From Candidatus Staskawiczbacteria bacterium (GTDB taxonomy: Bacteria > Patescibacteriota > Minisyncoccia > Minisyncoccales > Staskawiczbacteraceae), in NCBI GenBank assembly GCA_903913175.1, contig CAIWKF010000077.1, positions 1-13,784 of the forward strand: 13,784 bases of DNA, written 5' to 3'. Numbering within the stretch: position 1 is the stretch's first letter; each line of letters begins with the position of its first letter. The notes beneath the pieces were generated by a model. That model was not told where the DNA came from, searched no databases, and worked only from the letters and a program-made list of their open reading frames with translations. Made by a program: the position numbers and the translations under genes. This document shows, in pieces, positions 5,104-12,913 of the stretch.

Positions 5104-6048
5104 TTAAAAATTCATTTTTAATATTCTGCCCAATGACTCAAATTCACCCGGATTAACCCATGTTGGTATTCCTAAATAACAATCATATTTTATAAGAATA
5201 GCTGCGCCTCCCGAATTACCATGGTCAATTTTTGCTGATGTAACATAATAGTTCTCATCTATCCCAGAAATTATTCCCTCAGTCACCGTTATTCCATTTT
5301 CAGTTCCAATAGCAGGGTATCCTAAAACTATTATTTGATCACCAAGGCTAACTTTTGATTTAGGGCACACTCTTAAATTTGCATTAGATAATGAATCAAA
5401 CAGCCTGCTACTAGTGTCTCCTTTATCTGTTAAGAATTTATCTGAAAGCTGTATAAGAGCAGAGTCTTTATTTTCAGTGTCCACCAAGAAAGGATCACCA
5501 CCTATACTATTTGTGCTAGCAAGCCTGTAACCACCACCATAAAAACCTACCATACATTGGTCTGCACTTTTACCATAATCATCACTTATAACGTGCCTGT
5601 TTGTGATTGCTACAAATCCATATCCCTCAATATTGGCTAAAAGCGCAGAACCGCCCTTCATATCTGGAATTGCTCCCTTAACTGGATCTGCTTTACCAAA
5701 ATAACAAACAACTTGGGCTACTCTATTCTGCCACTCAGCGGTTATATCCGTGTAATTTGTACCATTAACAACGATCGTTTTAGTTTCGGTCTTGACTTCC
5801 GGTGGCCTATTTTTTAAATCAGTTACCTGTTGTTGAAGGCCTTCTAGTGTTGCACTTTGCGCTTTTGCTTCTGCTGTTTGATGTTCGAGTTGCTCTTGCA
5901 AAAGAGTTCGTTCTTTTTCCTGCTCAGTTTTTTTCTGTTGAAAATTATTATAACTTTGATAGCCAAAAACTCCTATTATAAAAATAATGGCTATGCCAGC
6001 AATGACCCATGTAAACGGATGAATTTTTTCTTTATTATTATTTGCCAT
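5104..6048 (-). CDS. Membrane-anchored trypsin-like serine protease with coiled-coil stalk
   Basis: 314 residues. Residues 12-30 are one membrane helix (FTWVIAGIAIIFIIGVFGY). Residues 35-80 are a Gln/Glu/Lys-rich coiled coil (QQKKTEQEKERTLLQEQLEHQ onward). Residues 105-314 are a chymotrypsin-fold protease: catalytic His152 in AITNRHVIS, probable Asp195 in ENKDSALIQL, and catalytic Ser279 in DHGNSGGAAI, with the oxyanion glycine before it. The layout is that of a short DegP/HtrA-like (S1) enzyme without a PDZ domain. It should face outward, held off the membrane by the stalk. The gene starts 4 bp after the PsbP-like gene, so the two are almost certainly translated from one mRNA. Possible targets are the neighbouring secreted proteins or host-surface proteins; this is inference. 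Confidence 0.85.
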   Translation of the reverse strand: MANNNKEKIHPFTWVIAGIAIIFIIGVFGYQSYNNFQQKKTEQEKERTLLQEQLEHQTAEAKAQSATLEGLQQQVTDLKNRPPEVKTETKTIVVNGTNYTDITAEWQNRVAQVVCYFGKADPVKGAIPDMKGGSALLANIEGYGFVAITNRHVISDDYGKSADQCMVGFYGGGYRLASTNSIGGDPFLVDTENKDSALIQLSDKFLTDKGDTSSRLFDSLSNANLRVCPKSKVSLGDQIIVLGYPAIGTENGITVTEGIISGIDENYYVTSAKIDHGNSGGAAILIKYDCYLGIPTWVNPGEFESLGRILKMNF

Positions 6049-6052
6049 AGTT

Positions 6053-6649
6053 TTAATCTGCTTTTATTTCAAATGAATTAATAAAATGCTGATAATCTTC
6101 ATCGTTATAATTGTTTGTATATTCTATTCCAAGCATATAAAATGTTTTACCAACTAGAATAAATCTGCTTCTTGTATAAATATCCTTTGCTTTATCAGAT
6201 AAATCATATTGTCTCACTAAAATATCTAATGCTCTATATGAATGGTAATAAGTATAATCATTTGAAATTAATTGCCCATTTGGCTCCATAATTTTTAGCA
6301 ATATATCAAGATTGTGCGCTAAAATCATATCTGGATCAGAAAGTTCAGTTGATTTTCCAACATATCTAGCCACTCCATAATTAATATCTTTATATTCCAC
6401 ATAATAATTTTTGTATGCGTTATCAGAATTACCCATTTCTGAGATAGAACCAATTTTTACATCATCTGATGGAAAAGAAATTGAAAATTGCTCGCCAACT
6501 GGATTATAAATTTTCCAATTACTATAATGCGAAAACGCTCCGATCTCTGTGAGCGTGGATACATTTTTATTTTTTGAATGATAACCGATCCCTATTGTTG
6601 CGATGATAAATAGTATTGAAATCAATACTATAATTTTGTTTTTATCCAT
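6053..6649 (-). CDS. Membrane-anchored PsbP-like protein, function unknown
   Basis: 198 residues. The N-terminus (KIIVLISILFIIATIGIGYHS) is a single membrane anchor or uncleaved signal; no lipobox Cys is present. The exported part starts with the pattern W-K-IYNPVGEQFSISFPSD and ends in QHFINSFEIK. An opening strand 'FSISFP' and a closing 'F-x-N-SFE' are typical of PsbP/DUF1795-like alpha-beta domains found in many small exported bacterial proteins. That placement is by pattern only. It is the first gene after the structured RNA at 6673-6780 (start codon 24 bp from the RNA's outer stem), and is coupled to the protease gene. Confidence 0.65.
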   Translation of the reverse strand: MDKNKIIVLISILFIIATIGIGYHSKNKNVSTLTEIGAFSHYSNWKIYNPVGEQFSISFPSDDVKIGSISEMGNSDNAYKNYYVEYKDINYGVARYVGKSTELSDPDMILAHNLDILLKIMEPNGQLISNDYTYYHSYRALDILVRQYDLSDKAKDIYTRSRFILVGKTFYMLGIEYTNNYNDEDYQHFINSFEIKAD

Positions 6650-6672
6650 AACTTTTTAGTTAAAATTTATAA

Positions 6673-6780
6673 CACAAAACCCGCCACACTGGGAGGATCT
6701 TGCGACCCCTATACAAGTTTCCCTGTATAACATAAGACATGCCCCCGAATGACGGGTTTGGTATGTCTTATGATTTTGTG
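6673..6780 (-). ncRNA. Candidate structured leader RNA (five-way junction), unidentified
   Basis: A 108-bp GC-richer island in an AT-rich gap. A closing stem (6673-6679 with 6774-6780, 7 bp) encloses four hairpins that tile with almost no linkers: 6680-6693 (3 bp), 6694-6709 (6 bp), 6710-6729 (6 bp) and 6731-6772 (10 bp plus CCCG/CGGG inside). On the minus strand the 6-bp stem 6694-6709 is capped by GCAA, a GNRA tetraloop, and two pairs become G-U that would be A-C mismatches on the plus strand. This favours minus-strand transcription, toward the PsbP-like gene. In the long hairpin one pair favours the plus strand instead. I match it to no known riboswitch. It could also be a mobile palindromic element. 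Confidence 0.55.
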
Positions 6781-6785
6781 CCATG

Positions 6786-6802
6786 CCTATAAAATTTATA
6801 GG
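6786..6802. repeat. Perfect palindrome, possible operator
   Basis: CCTATAAA and TTTATAGG are 8-bp perfect arms around a single A, directly upstream of the structured RNA. Either arm contains a TATAAA-like box, so it could be an operator over a promoter of the downstream minus-strand operon. No good -35 box is visible. The rest of 6803-6859 is AT-rich without a gene. Confidence 0.35.
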
Positions 6803-6845
6803 TTTAGGCAATATTTACACTTAATTGTTAATTTTATATTATCAC

Positions 6846-6867
6846 TTTTAAAAAATAATTCAATTTT
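6846..6867. repeat. 22-bp direct repeat, copy 1
   Basis: Identical over 22 bp to 7331-7352. On the minus strand it overlaps the stop codon of the metallopeptidase gene. The core TAATTCAA is flanked by A and T runs. Confidence 0.6.
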
Positions 6868-7321
6868 TTAATTTTAAATAGCTTGCTTGTTTTAATAAAT
6901 CCTCTTTTTTATAGTGTTTAGACAACCATTTTATTGCCAATCTATCCGCTCTCTTCTCGGGACCCCAACTATCAAAAATATGTTTATCTCTATTGATTGC
7001 GTGAGCCATTTCATGTGCAATTAAAAAATTTATACAAATATCTTTTCTAGACCAAAGATTGGAATTTAAAATTATAATTCCATTTTTACCTTTTAAATAA
7101 CCAATATCGAAATCCCAATAACTACTATTTTCACTTATCTCACCAATAAAAGCGCAATAATTTATTGCATAATCTATAATATCATGTGGCAACAAAGAAA
7201 TTGCTTTAACAAATTTCTCTAGAGCATGTCCTGGAATTTCTCCTCCTTCAAAATCAAACCTGTTGAATATTGATTCTGGAGTGTATAATGCCCTTTCATT
7301 CTCTTCAAAAAAGTTTTTCAT
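6860..7321 (-). CDS. Zn-dependent metallopeptidase, HEXXH type (ImmA/IrrE-like)
   Basis: 153 residues from ATG at 7321. A TTG at 7369 in frame would add 16 residues but overlap the preceding gene and read through the direct repeat, so ATG is preferred. FLIAHEMAHAIN carries HExxH at 103-107 (two zinc ligands and catalytic Glu). EKRADRLAIKWL, about 15 residues later, supplies the ExxAD pattern usual for the third ligand in ImmA/IrrE-like and minigluzincin peptidases. No signal peptide or membrane helix, so it is probably cytosolic. In other systems such peptidases cleave repressors in mobile elements or stress regulators; the target here is unknown. It is the last gene of the right-hand operon and is flanked by two 22-bp direct repeats. 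Confidence 0.75.
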   Translation of the reverse strand: MKNFFEENERALYTPESIFNRFDFEGGEIPGHALEKFVKAISLLPHDIIDYAINYCAFIGEISENSSYWDFDIGYLKGKNGIIILNSNLWSRKDICINFLIAHEMAHAINRDKHIFDSWGPEKRADRLAIKWLSKHYKKEDLLKQASYLKLKN

Positions 7322-7330
7322 ATATTTATT

Positions 7331-7352
7331 TTTTAAAAAATAATTCAATTTT
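7331..7352. repeat. 22-bp direct repeat, copy 2
   Basis: Identical to 6846-6867. It begins right at the stop codon of the thermonuclease gene and ends 9 bp before the metallopeptidase ATG, so the two copies bracket the peptidase gene. Confidence 0.6.
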
Positions 7353-8250
7353 ACGGCAAACTTTCGCAAACAATGCCATCTTTATCTGAATCAAGTTTAT
7401 GAATATCATTCTTAACCCCTCCACAAGAATCAAATACTTGCTGAGCTTCTTTTTGAGTTTTAAAATTCGTGCAGTTATAGGTATTTGAGGAACAATTAAT
7501 TTTACTTGTATCTGCGGGTTGGTTTATTATTGCTGGAGTTAAAGTTTGTATTTTTGTTTGATCACAAACATTATCAGCCCATAAACCTTTTTTTGTTGTT
7601 CTCGCATCAACCTCGGCCTGTTTAAATTCTTCTTGATATTTATAGGGAGTGTTATAAGTATATTCATAAGCGTAACCCTCGCCTATCATCAGCTTGTTAA
7701 AGAATGTTCCGTCTTCTAACCAAACATATCGCAACAACCTTTGATATTTATCTCTCTCGCCTTGTGTCGCATCATTTCCCAAACGAACCTTTTTGCCTGT
7801 TAATAATTGTTTCGCTTTATCGGATGCTTCTTTACCAAAACACTCAACCGGCTTTCTTGGATCAACTGTTTCTGGAGTATTTATTCCAATGAGCCGCAAA
7901 GTTTCAGTTTTTCCATCCATATTCACACTTATAGTATCTCCATCAACAACTTTAACAACCTGATAAAGTTCTGCCCCCGTATTACTTGGTGATACTTTTG
8001 GCTCTGATAAAGCTTGTTTTTCCTCTACTTGTGGTTGATTATTTACCGCAACCTCCGACTTCTTTTCTACTTGCTGGGAAGATTTTAAATTGTTGCCATT
8101 ATCAGTTTTAGTAAAAGAATTAGCATTTACAATGCCTAAAAATATAAAAATAATGATGACCCAGAACCACCACTTTCTAAAAATCTTACTATTTAATTTT
8201 GGTATTTTATAATCATAAAAAAGTTTTGCCAATTCACTTATTTTATCCAT
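7351..8250 (-). CDS. Membrane-anchored thermonuclease with C-terminal Excalibur domain
   Basis: 299 residues. A basic N-terminus and a membrane helix at about 27-42 (WWFWVIIIFIFLGIV) are followed by a Ser/Gln/Glu-rich linker to ~93. Residues 96-230 are a staphylococcal-nuclease fold: VVDGDT (103-106), RLIGINTPET with Arg119 and Glu127, and DKYQR with Arg161, matching the nuclease's R35, E43 and R87. The Ca-binding Asp40 equivalent is Asn124. Residues ~252-299 are an Excalibur domain ending in DSDKDGIVCE, a calcium-binding DxDxDG loop. It should degrade DNA or RNA outside the membrane, perhaps to gather nucleotides, which many CPR cells cannot make. It starts 3 bp after the DUF2779 gene. Confidence 0.9.
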   Translation of the reverse strand: MDKISELAKLFYDYKIPKLNSKIFRKWWFWVIIIFIFLGIVNANSFTKTDNGNNLKSSQQVEKKSEVAVNNQPQVEEKQALSEPKVSPSNTGAELYQVVKVVDGDTISVNMDGKTETLRLIGINTPETVDPRKPVECFGKEASDKAKQLLTGKKVRLGNDATQGERDKYQRLLRYVWLEDGTFFNKLMIGEGYAYEYTYNTPYKYQEEFKQAEVDARTTKKGLWADNVCDQTKIQTLTPAIINQPADTSKINCSSNTYNCTNFKTQKEAQQVFDSCGGVKNDIHKLDSDKDGIVCESLP

Positions 8251-8253
8251 TTT

Positions 8254-9705
8254 TTATTCTATATCTTTTAATACTTTATTCATAATTCCAACCATGGCTT
8301 CGGTATCTCTCTTGCAATAAGCCAGCATATTCTTGGACAGCTGTTCTTTTTCTTTTACAGGGGTTTTGTCACCTGTTAAAATCGGCCAACTTGATGAAGC
8401 ATCTCCCCCACCCTGTATGGCAAGATTTTTGTATGAAAGCTCCGGACAAAGCACAGGAAGAACCACTTTTAATGATGCGAGCTTATTAAACTCACTCTTA
8501 ATATACATCTGATTCTTATGTTTAAAAATCAGCAACAAATCAAAAATCCTGTCATTTACATCTTTTAAAAAATCAGCAAACTTAGGCTCCATATCAGCCA
8601 TCTCTTTGTTACGACCAGATTCAAATTTAGCATACCATACAATTACGCTTCCTGTGGGACCAATTTCTTTTTTGAGCTGAGCTAAAAGTTCTTTTATAGG
8701 ATTTTCAAACTTGCGAGCCAAAAACTCAAAATGTCTTGTTGAAGAATCCGGAGAATCTTTCACTATTAACGAATATTGAAACGGCATCTGCTGGTATGGT
8801 CTCATACCATCAAAAGGAGGTATTGCCGAACCATATGTTTCATAATCAAAAAAGTGAAACGGATATTTTAATTTCTTAAATTCTTTTTTAATAGCATCTG
8901 CATCAATCTTTGTAAATTTTTCTGGCTGTACGTATCCGGCTATATCCAAAATACTTTGCCCAATCTTTTTGGAATCCAATATTTCTCTATTAAGCAAGGA
9001 TAAAAGATGTTTTGGTAAAATATCTTTGGCAATGGCTTGGACACCCTTAATTCCATTGCAATAACATTCCAAATATTCGCATCTCTTTGGATTATTGCAT
9101 CCGTTTATTAATTCTAAACTGGGTTCATCTTTTATTTCAATAACCTTCAACGCCTCTTTTATTCCTTCTTCGGTTTCTGAAAAGTATTTATCTGTTTCAC
9201 GAGTTATGTCATCTGTTGCGAATAATTTCTCGGGTTCAATATCCCCGTGCCGAATATATTTATTATTGATATGAATAATATTTGTTTTACGAATTTTTAT
9301 TCCCGCCCTTTCAAAACATATTTTCTGGAATCCAACATCATAGACATATTCCTTCTTGGCAGATGTGGCCATTTTAACTTCATTTATATCCCAACTACCG
9401 TCTTTATTCTTTGTTAGAATATCTGCCCTGCAACTTAAATCTCCCGCAATAACCGTAGGTTGAAATAAAATCTTAGAGCCAGATAAAATTGCCTTTTGTG
9501 TGTTTGCCCATCCTTCCCTATTGTATCCTTGCACTTCAATTCCGCCAGGAAATAATTTCTTAGCCAATGCATCAACTTCATTGCCCATAGCAAATCTCCG
9601 CTGCAAATCGAGCGTTTCCTCAGGCAAAAGCTCTGGCCTGCACTTTGACAGCCACAGCCACATCGGACACTGCAAATAATTTTTATAATCGGTTTTAGTC
9701 AACAT
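8254..9705 (-). CDS. DUF2779 protein: Cas4-like nuclease plus DEDD exonuclease
   Basis: 483 residues. The N-terminal half is Cas4/RecB-like PD-(D/E)xK: Cys13 (YLQCPMWLW), Asp95 (CRADIL), Glu109 and Lys111 (INEVKM), then a Cys cluster at 203, 209, 214 and 216. Cys13 and three of these could hold the Fe-S cluster typical of Cas4. The C-terminal half is a DEDD-type 3'-5' exonuclease-like domain: FFDYETYGS (Asp287, Glu289) and AYCKRDTEAM (Asp467). This is the usual DUF2779 design. Its substrate is not established, but both halves point to DNA or RNA end processing. There is no cas1, cas2 or CRISPR nearby. It sits 11 bp after the GmrSD-like gene and probably acts in the same operon. Confidence 0.85.
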   Translation of the reverse strand: MLTKTDYKNYLQCPMWLWLSKCRPELLPEETLDLQRRFAMGNEVDALAKKLFPGGIEVQGYNREGWANTQKAILSGSKILFQPTVIAGDLSCRADILTKNKDGSWDINEVKMATSAKKEYVYDVGFQKICFERAGIKIRKTNIIHINNKYIRHGDIEPEKLFATDDITRETDKYFSETEEGIKEALKVIEIKDEPSLELINGCNNPKRCEYLECYCNGIKGVQAIAKDILPKHLLSLLNREILDSKKIGQSILDIAGYVQPEKFTKIDADAIKKEFKKLKYPFHFFDYETYGSAIPPFDGMRPYQQMPFQYSLIVKDSPDSSTRHFEFLARKFENPIKELLAQLKKEIGPTGSVIVWYAKFESGRNKEMADMEPKFADFLKDVNDRIFDLLLIFKHKNQMYIKSEFNKLASLKVVLPVLCPELSYKNLAIQGGGDASSSWPILTGDKTPVKEKEQLSKNMLAYCKRDTEAMVGIMNKVLKDIE

Positions 9706-9716
9706 ATATTTTTGTT

Positions 9717-11366
9717 TTAAATCCCATCTTGCAGTTTATCAAATTCCTCTAAGAACCACTTACTCCTTTTCCATAAAAATCTCCAATATCGTTTTTCAAA
9801 CTTTTCAGGGGTTATTTTACCCTTTTTGCCGATGAAACCCTTGTCATATCTTTTCAATGAGCTTAAAGACTCGAAAGGCAGAAGACTTCTTTCAAAAAAA
9901 TCTTTTATTTTTTTCTCATTAGCTCCAAACTTTTCCATTCTCTCTTGCAACCATTCAGATGGCATTTTCTTTCCCTTGGAAATATTCTGGTCTTTTGAAA
10001 GAAAATTCAAGTTTAGTATATTGTTTATTTCTGCTCCGATGTATCCTTTTTCCATAGAATTATATGGGTAAAAATGATCGTCCTCTTTCTGATGGGTTTT
10101 TCCATCTACGTCTTTGCGGGCAATAGGTGTACCATCTATCCAAACAGGACTCTTAAGCCATAACATTTGCTTTACTGCATTTCTAAGAGTAGAACGGCCA
10201 GTGTTCAAATCAATTTTTTCAAAATCTGAAAAATATAATTTAGCTTTTGGTAGATTTAATTCCGCTCGGTCTATTGCCAGCGCAACCATTTGCCTTGAAT
10301 CAGGACCAATATTTTCATTATAGCCAGAACCAATGTACCTGCTTGCAAGAGATGACCTCCAAAACCATTTCTTAAGTTCTTTCTTTTGCTGATTATCTGG
10401 GCGTCCATTTTGAAGATAATAGAAAAAGACACTTAAAACTGTAAGCATAGTCTGTGATGGTAAATCTGAAATTTTTTCTATTCCATACTCCTCCCTAAGA
10501 AATCTTGCAGCACACGAAATAGCTTCTATCCCTCTTTTAAATTTTTTCTCGTAAATATCTACTTTATTAACACGTATTACTTCTGCAATCTTTTTTAAAG
10601 CTCTCACGCTAATTTCTATCGATGACTTCTTTTCATTTTTATCTTCTAGCTGAAAAATTATGGCAAAAAGATGTATAAAAATAACAGTATCAACATCCCT
10701 AGTCAAAGAATCTGGGTGAGATGCTTTCCAACGCTTAATTAACTTCCCAAAATTACAGCATTCGTTCCATGTTTCAGAAAGAAATATTGTTTCCGTTGGA
10801 ATCCTTGTGCCAGACTGGTTGATCCTCTCAAAAATCTCAACCGCTTTGTGATAATCGTCCATTGAAACAACAACTACAGGAAAAGCATAATTACCCAACA
10901 ATCTCTGGAATCTTTTATAATTAAATTCTTTTGCTGCGGATTTTAAATATTTTAGCTCTTGCCCCTTCCCATTTCTCTCAAAATAAAAGCTTTCAAAATC
11001 AATTAAACTTCGTTGTCTAGCTTCACAATTTTCGTAAAAACTGGTTTTAACATTATTTCTAATAAACTTATTTTGATTGCAAAGATAAAAAAGCGTAGAC
11101 ATTCTTTGCTGTCCATCTAAAATTAAATATTTTTCTGCCGGTAATTTTTCTCCATTCAACGTTCTTCCTTCAATTTTTTTAGTGGTTTTCCAGATAATAA
11201 AACTGCCAACCGGATAATTTTTTATTAAACTGTCGAACAAATCTTTAACTTGCTTTACCCGCCAAACATACCCCCTTTGAAACCCAGGTATTGCAACACT
11301 TTTCGCATCTATAAAGCGATTCAGCTGACTTATATTAAATTTACTTATTTTTACTGGTGATGGCAT
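9717..11366 (-). CDS. GmrSD-like type IV restriction endonuclease (DUF262 + DUF1524)
   Basis: 549 residues. The N-terminal DUF262 domain has IPGFQRGYVW (27-36), KDLFDSLIKNYPVGSFIIW and LDGQQR (83-88). The last is the conserved ParB-like motif that binds nucleotide and DNA. The C-terminal DUF1524 domain has DHFYP (His about 431) and NLNFLSKDQN..KGKKMP (about 452-467), the HNH nuclease layout. The S and D parts, separate in some phages and bacteria, are fused here, as in most chromosomal GmrSD proteins. Known members cut phage DNA carrying modified cytosine. No methylase accompanies it, which fits type IV. Gap to the upstream gene is 15 bp. Confidence 0.88.
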   Translation of the reverse strand: MPSPVKISKFNISQLNRFIDAKSVAIPGFQRGYVWRVKQVKDLFDSLIKNYPVGSFIIWKTTKKIEGRTLNGEKLPAEKYLILDGQQRMSTLFYLCNQNKFIRNNVKTSFYENCEARQRSLIDFESFYFERNGKGQELKYLKSAAKEFNYKRFQRLLGNYAFPVVVVSMDDYHKAVEIFERINQSGTRIPTETIFLSETWNECCNFGKLIKRWKASHPDSLTRDVDTVIFIHLFAIIFQLEDKNEKKSSIEISVRALKKIAEVIRVNKVDIYEKKFKRGIEAISCAARFLREEYGIEKISDLPSQTMLTVLSVFFYYLQNGRPDNQQKKELKKWFWRSSLASRYIGSGYNENIGPDSRQMVALAIDRAELNLPKAKLYFSDFEKIDLNTGRSTLRNAVKQMLWLKSPVWIDGTPIARKDVDGKTHQKEDDHFYPYNSMEKGYIGAEINNILNLNFLSKDQNISKGKKMPSEWLQERMEKFGANEKKIKDFFERSLLPFESLSSLKRYDKGFIGKKGKITPEKFEKRYWRFLWKRSKWFLEEFDKLQDGI

Positions 11367-11381
11367 TATTTATATTTTTAA

Positions 11382-11876
11382 TTATTTTTTAGATCGTTCT
11401 TTTAAGTTTTTATAATAATTTGGGTCATCGCCTATAAAATATATCAAATAAAACTCAACCAACATCGAAACAATCCTATTCTGCCAGTTTAGTATAGGGT
11501 ATACTAACTTTTGCCCGCTCAAATCATTAATACCAATAAGTCCAAGCGCCATCAGTTCATCATCATTTTCTTCTCTCCGGCTTTCAATATTCCCATTGTT
11601 GACGGCTATACAAATGTGTCTAATCTCCTTATAGTGTAATAGATTTTTCTGATTAGAATACCAAATATTTATAAATCGGTCAGCTACATGTTTTCCGTAG
11701 CCGTTACCTAGTGTCTCCCTATTCTTTTTTATAATTGCTCTGCTCACCTTAAACGCCCTGAATATGCTTGGAAAAAATCTCACAAAAATTGCGATGAATA
11801 GCAACCAAACAATAGACCACAGTATATTGCTTATTATCCAACTTTGAATTGTTTCCCATGCTATATTATTTTTCAT
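11382..11876 (-). CDS. Single-pass membrane protein, function unknown, 164 aa
   Basis: One N-terminal membrane helix (about 14-35, IISNILWSIVWLLFIAIFV), then a mostly cytosolic part that begins basic (RAFKVSRAIIKKNRETLG). It also contains a charged block ESRREENDDE, then aromatic and hydrophobic segments including MLVEFYLIYFIGDD. I recognise no catalytic motif or family. Its start overlaps the end of the DUF4209-like gene by 11 bp in another frame, so the two are translationally coupled. This suggests it may tether or regulate that protein at the membrane. Confidence 0.65.
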   Translation of the reverse strand: MKNNIAWETIQSWIISNILWSIVWLLFIAIFVRFFPSIFRAFKVSRAIIKKNRETLGNGYGKHVADRFINIWYSNQKNLLHYKEIRHICIAVNNGNIESRREENDDELMALGLIGINDLSGQKLVYPILNWQNRIVSMLVEFYLIYFIGDDPNYYKNLKERSKK

Positions 11877-12879
11877 TAGCTTTTTTGCTTATTCTACCCA
11901 ATAAAACAAGATAAAAATATAAAACCAACGTCACGTTTTCAAAATTACACTCGCTGGGCTGAATCTCTCCATGCGCAACCTTATGCCTAATTTTATACCC
12001 CATTGGTTCAAACAAAACGAATTTCAGTTGTCTGCAAAAATCTTCTCCCCATACTTTTTTAAATTCTTCGGAATCTAGGTGCATTTCTGATAATACTCTC
12101 GTGCGTGTCGATAGCCCCTGTCTTTGGTCCAATGCAACAATATCGATGCCTAGTTCCTCAGACATTTTAAGAAAAACATTTTCAAATTGTGGTACCAAAA
12201 TGTGCAACGCAGAGATATAATCCTTATCAAAATATTTTTGCAAACCAACCAATATAATTTTTAGATTAGTCTCCTCAAAAATCCCTGAATCAGAAAAATA
12301 CTCAGATAAGTTTTTTATATTTAGATTATTGTCATTAGAGTTGTTTTCCATTATTTCGTGTATAATTCTCCCGACGTATAGCAACATTGCTAATTGTTGG
12401 TGGACATCGTACATTTTTATAAACCATGCATATTCTCCATCCGAACTTCCCCGTAATGTGTGCCCCTCGTTTGAAATGGTTGTTAAGCTTGCAACCTGAT
12501 ATGAAATAGGCATTGTCTTTCCGGCGGTTAATTTTACGTCTGCAACCCGTGGATGAAAAAGAAAATGTCGGCCGATCTCACGCAAAATAATTTTAGTATC
12601 ACCTCTGCCTAAGAAATCTTCTATAAATTTTTCGTGTGTCTTTTTTTTATCCTCAGGGAACTCCTGGGTAAAAGAAAATTCTTTGAAATCCTTACCTGAA
12701 GTAATCGATTTCTTATTCATTTCAACGGACTTATTTTTGCAGAGCCTAATCGTTTCCGAATCATTTTTCTTTATAGCCTCTAATAAAGCATCTCTATAAA
12801 AAAAGCTTGCACTGAAAAAGTCCTCTTTATCTTCGGCGTTTTTAGCTATAGTTAATTTATCCTGCAATTCTTCTTTCAT
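11866..12879 (-). CDS. DUF4209-like protein with HEPN-type Rx4H motif
   Basis: 337 residues, cytosolic, largely helical. The C-terminal FEPMGYKIRHKVAHGEI resembles the 'E-P-x-G-x-N-x-R-N-x-x-A-H-G' signature of DUF4209 domains. It also contains R298-x4-H303, the catalytic pattern of HEPN ribonucleases, in a helical context. The middle (YFDKDYISALHILVPQFENVFLKMSEELG) matches the usual lead-in helices. The N-terminus (KLTIAKNAEDKEDFFSASFFYRDALLEAI) looks TPR-like. An RNA-cutting effector role is inferred, not shown. The Rx4H motif is intact. It lies 34 bp after the membrane-protein gene and overlaps the next gene. Confidence 0.7.
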   Translation of the reverse strand: MKEELQDKLTIAKNAEDKEDFFSASFFYRDALLEAIKKNDSETIRLCKNKSVEMNKKSITSGKDFKEFSFTQEFPEDKKKTHEKFIEDFLGRGDTKIILREIGRHFLFHPRVADVKLTAGKTMPISYQVASLTTISNEGHTLRGSSDGEYAWFIKMYDVHQQLAMLLYVGRIIHEIMENNSNDNNLNIKNLSEYFSDSGIFEETNLKIILVGLQKYFDKDYISALHILVPQFENVFLKMSEELGIDIVALDQRQGLSTRTRVLSEMHLDSEEFKKVWGEDFCRQLKFVLFEPMGYKIRHKVAHGEIQPSECNFENVTLVLYFYLVLLGRISKKANEK

Positions 12880-12913
12880 GTTTAACTTATTGCTTTTCCA
12901 TCCTTTAAATATT

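Noticed and set aside
6673..6810. Intrinsic terminator for the right-hand operon
   Set aside because: The hairpins are followed by further stems, not by a T run, in the minus direction, so a leader RNA fits better.
8254..9705. CRISPR-Cas locus suggested by the Cas4-like domain
   Set aside because: No repeat-spacer array and no other cas gene anywhere in the window.
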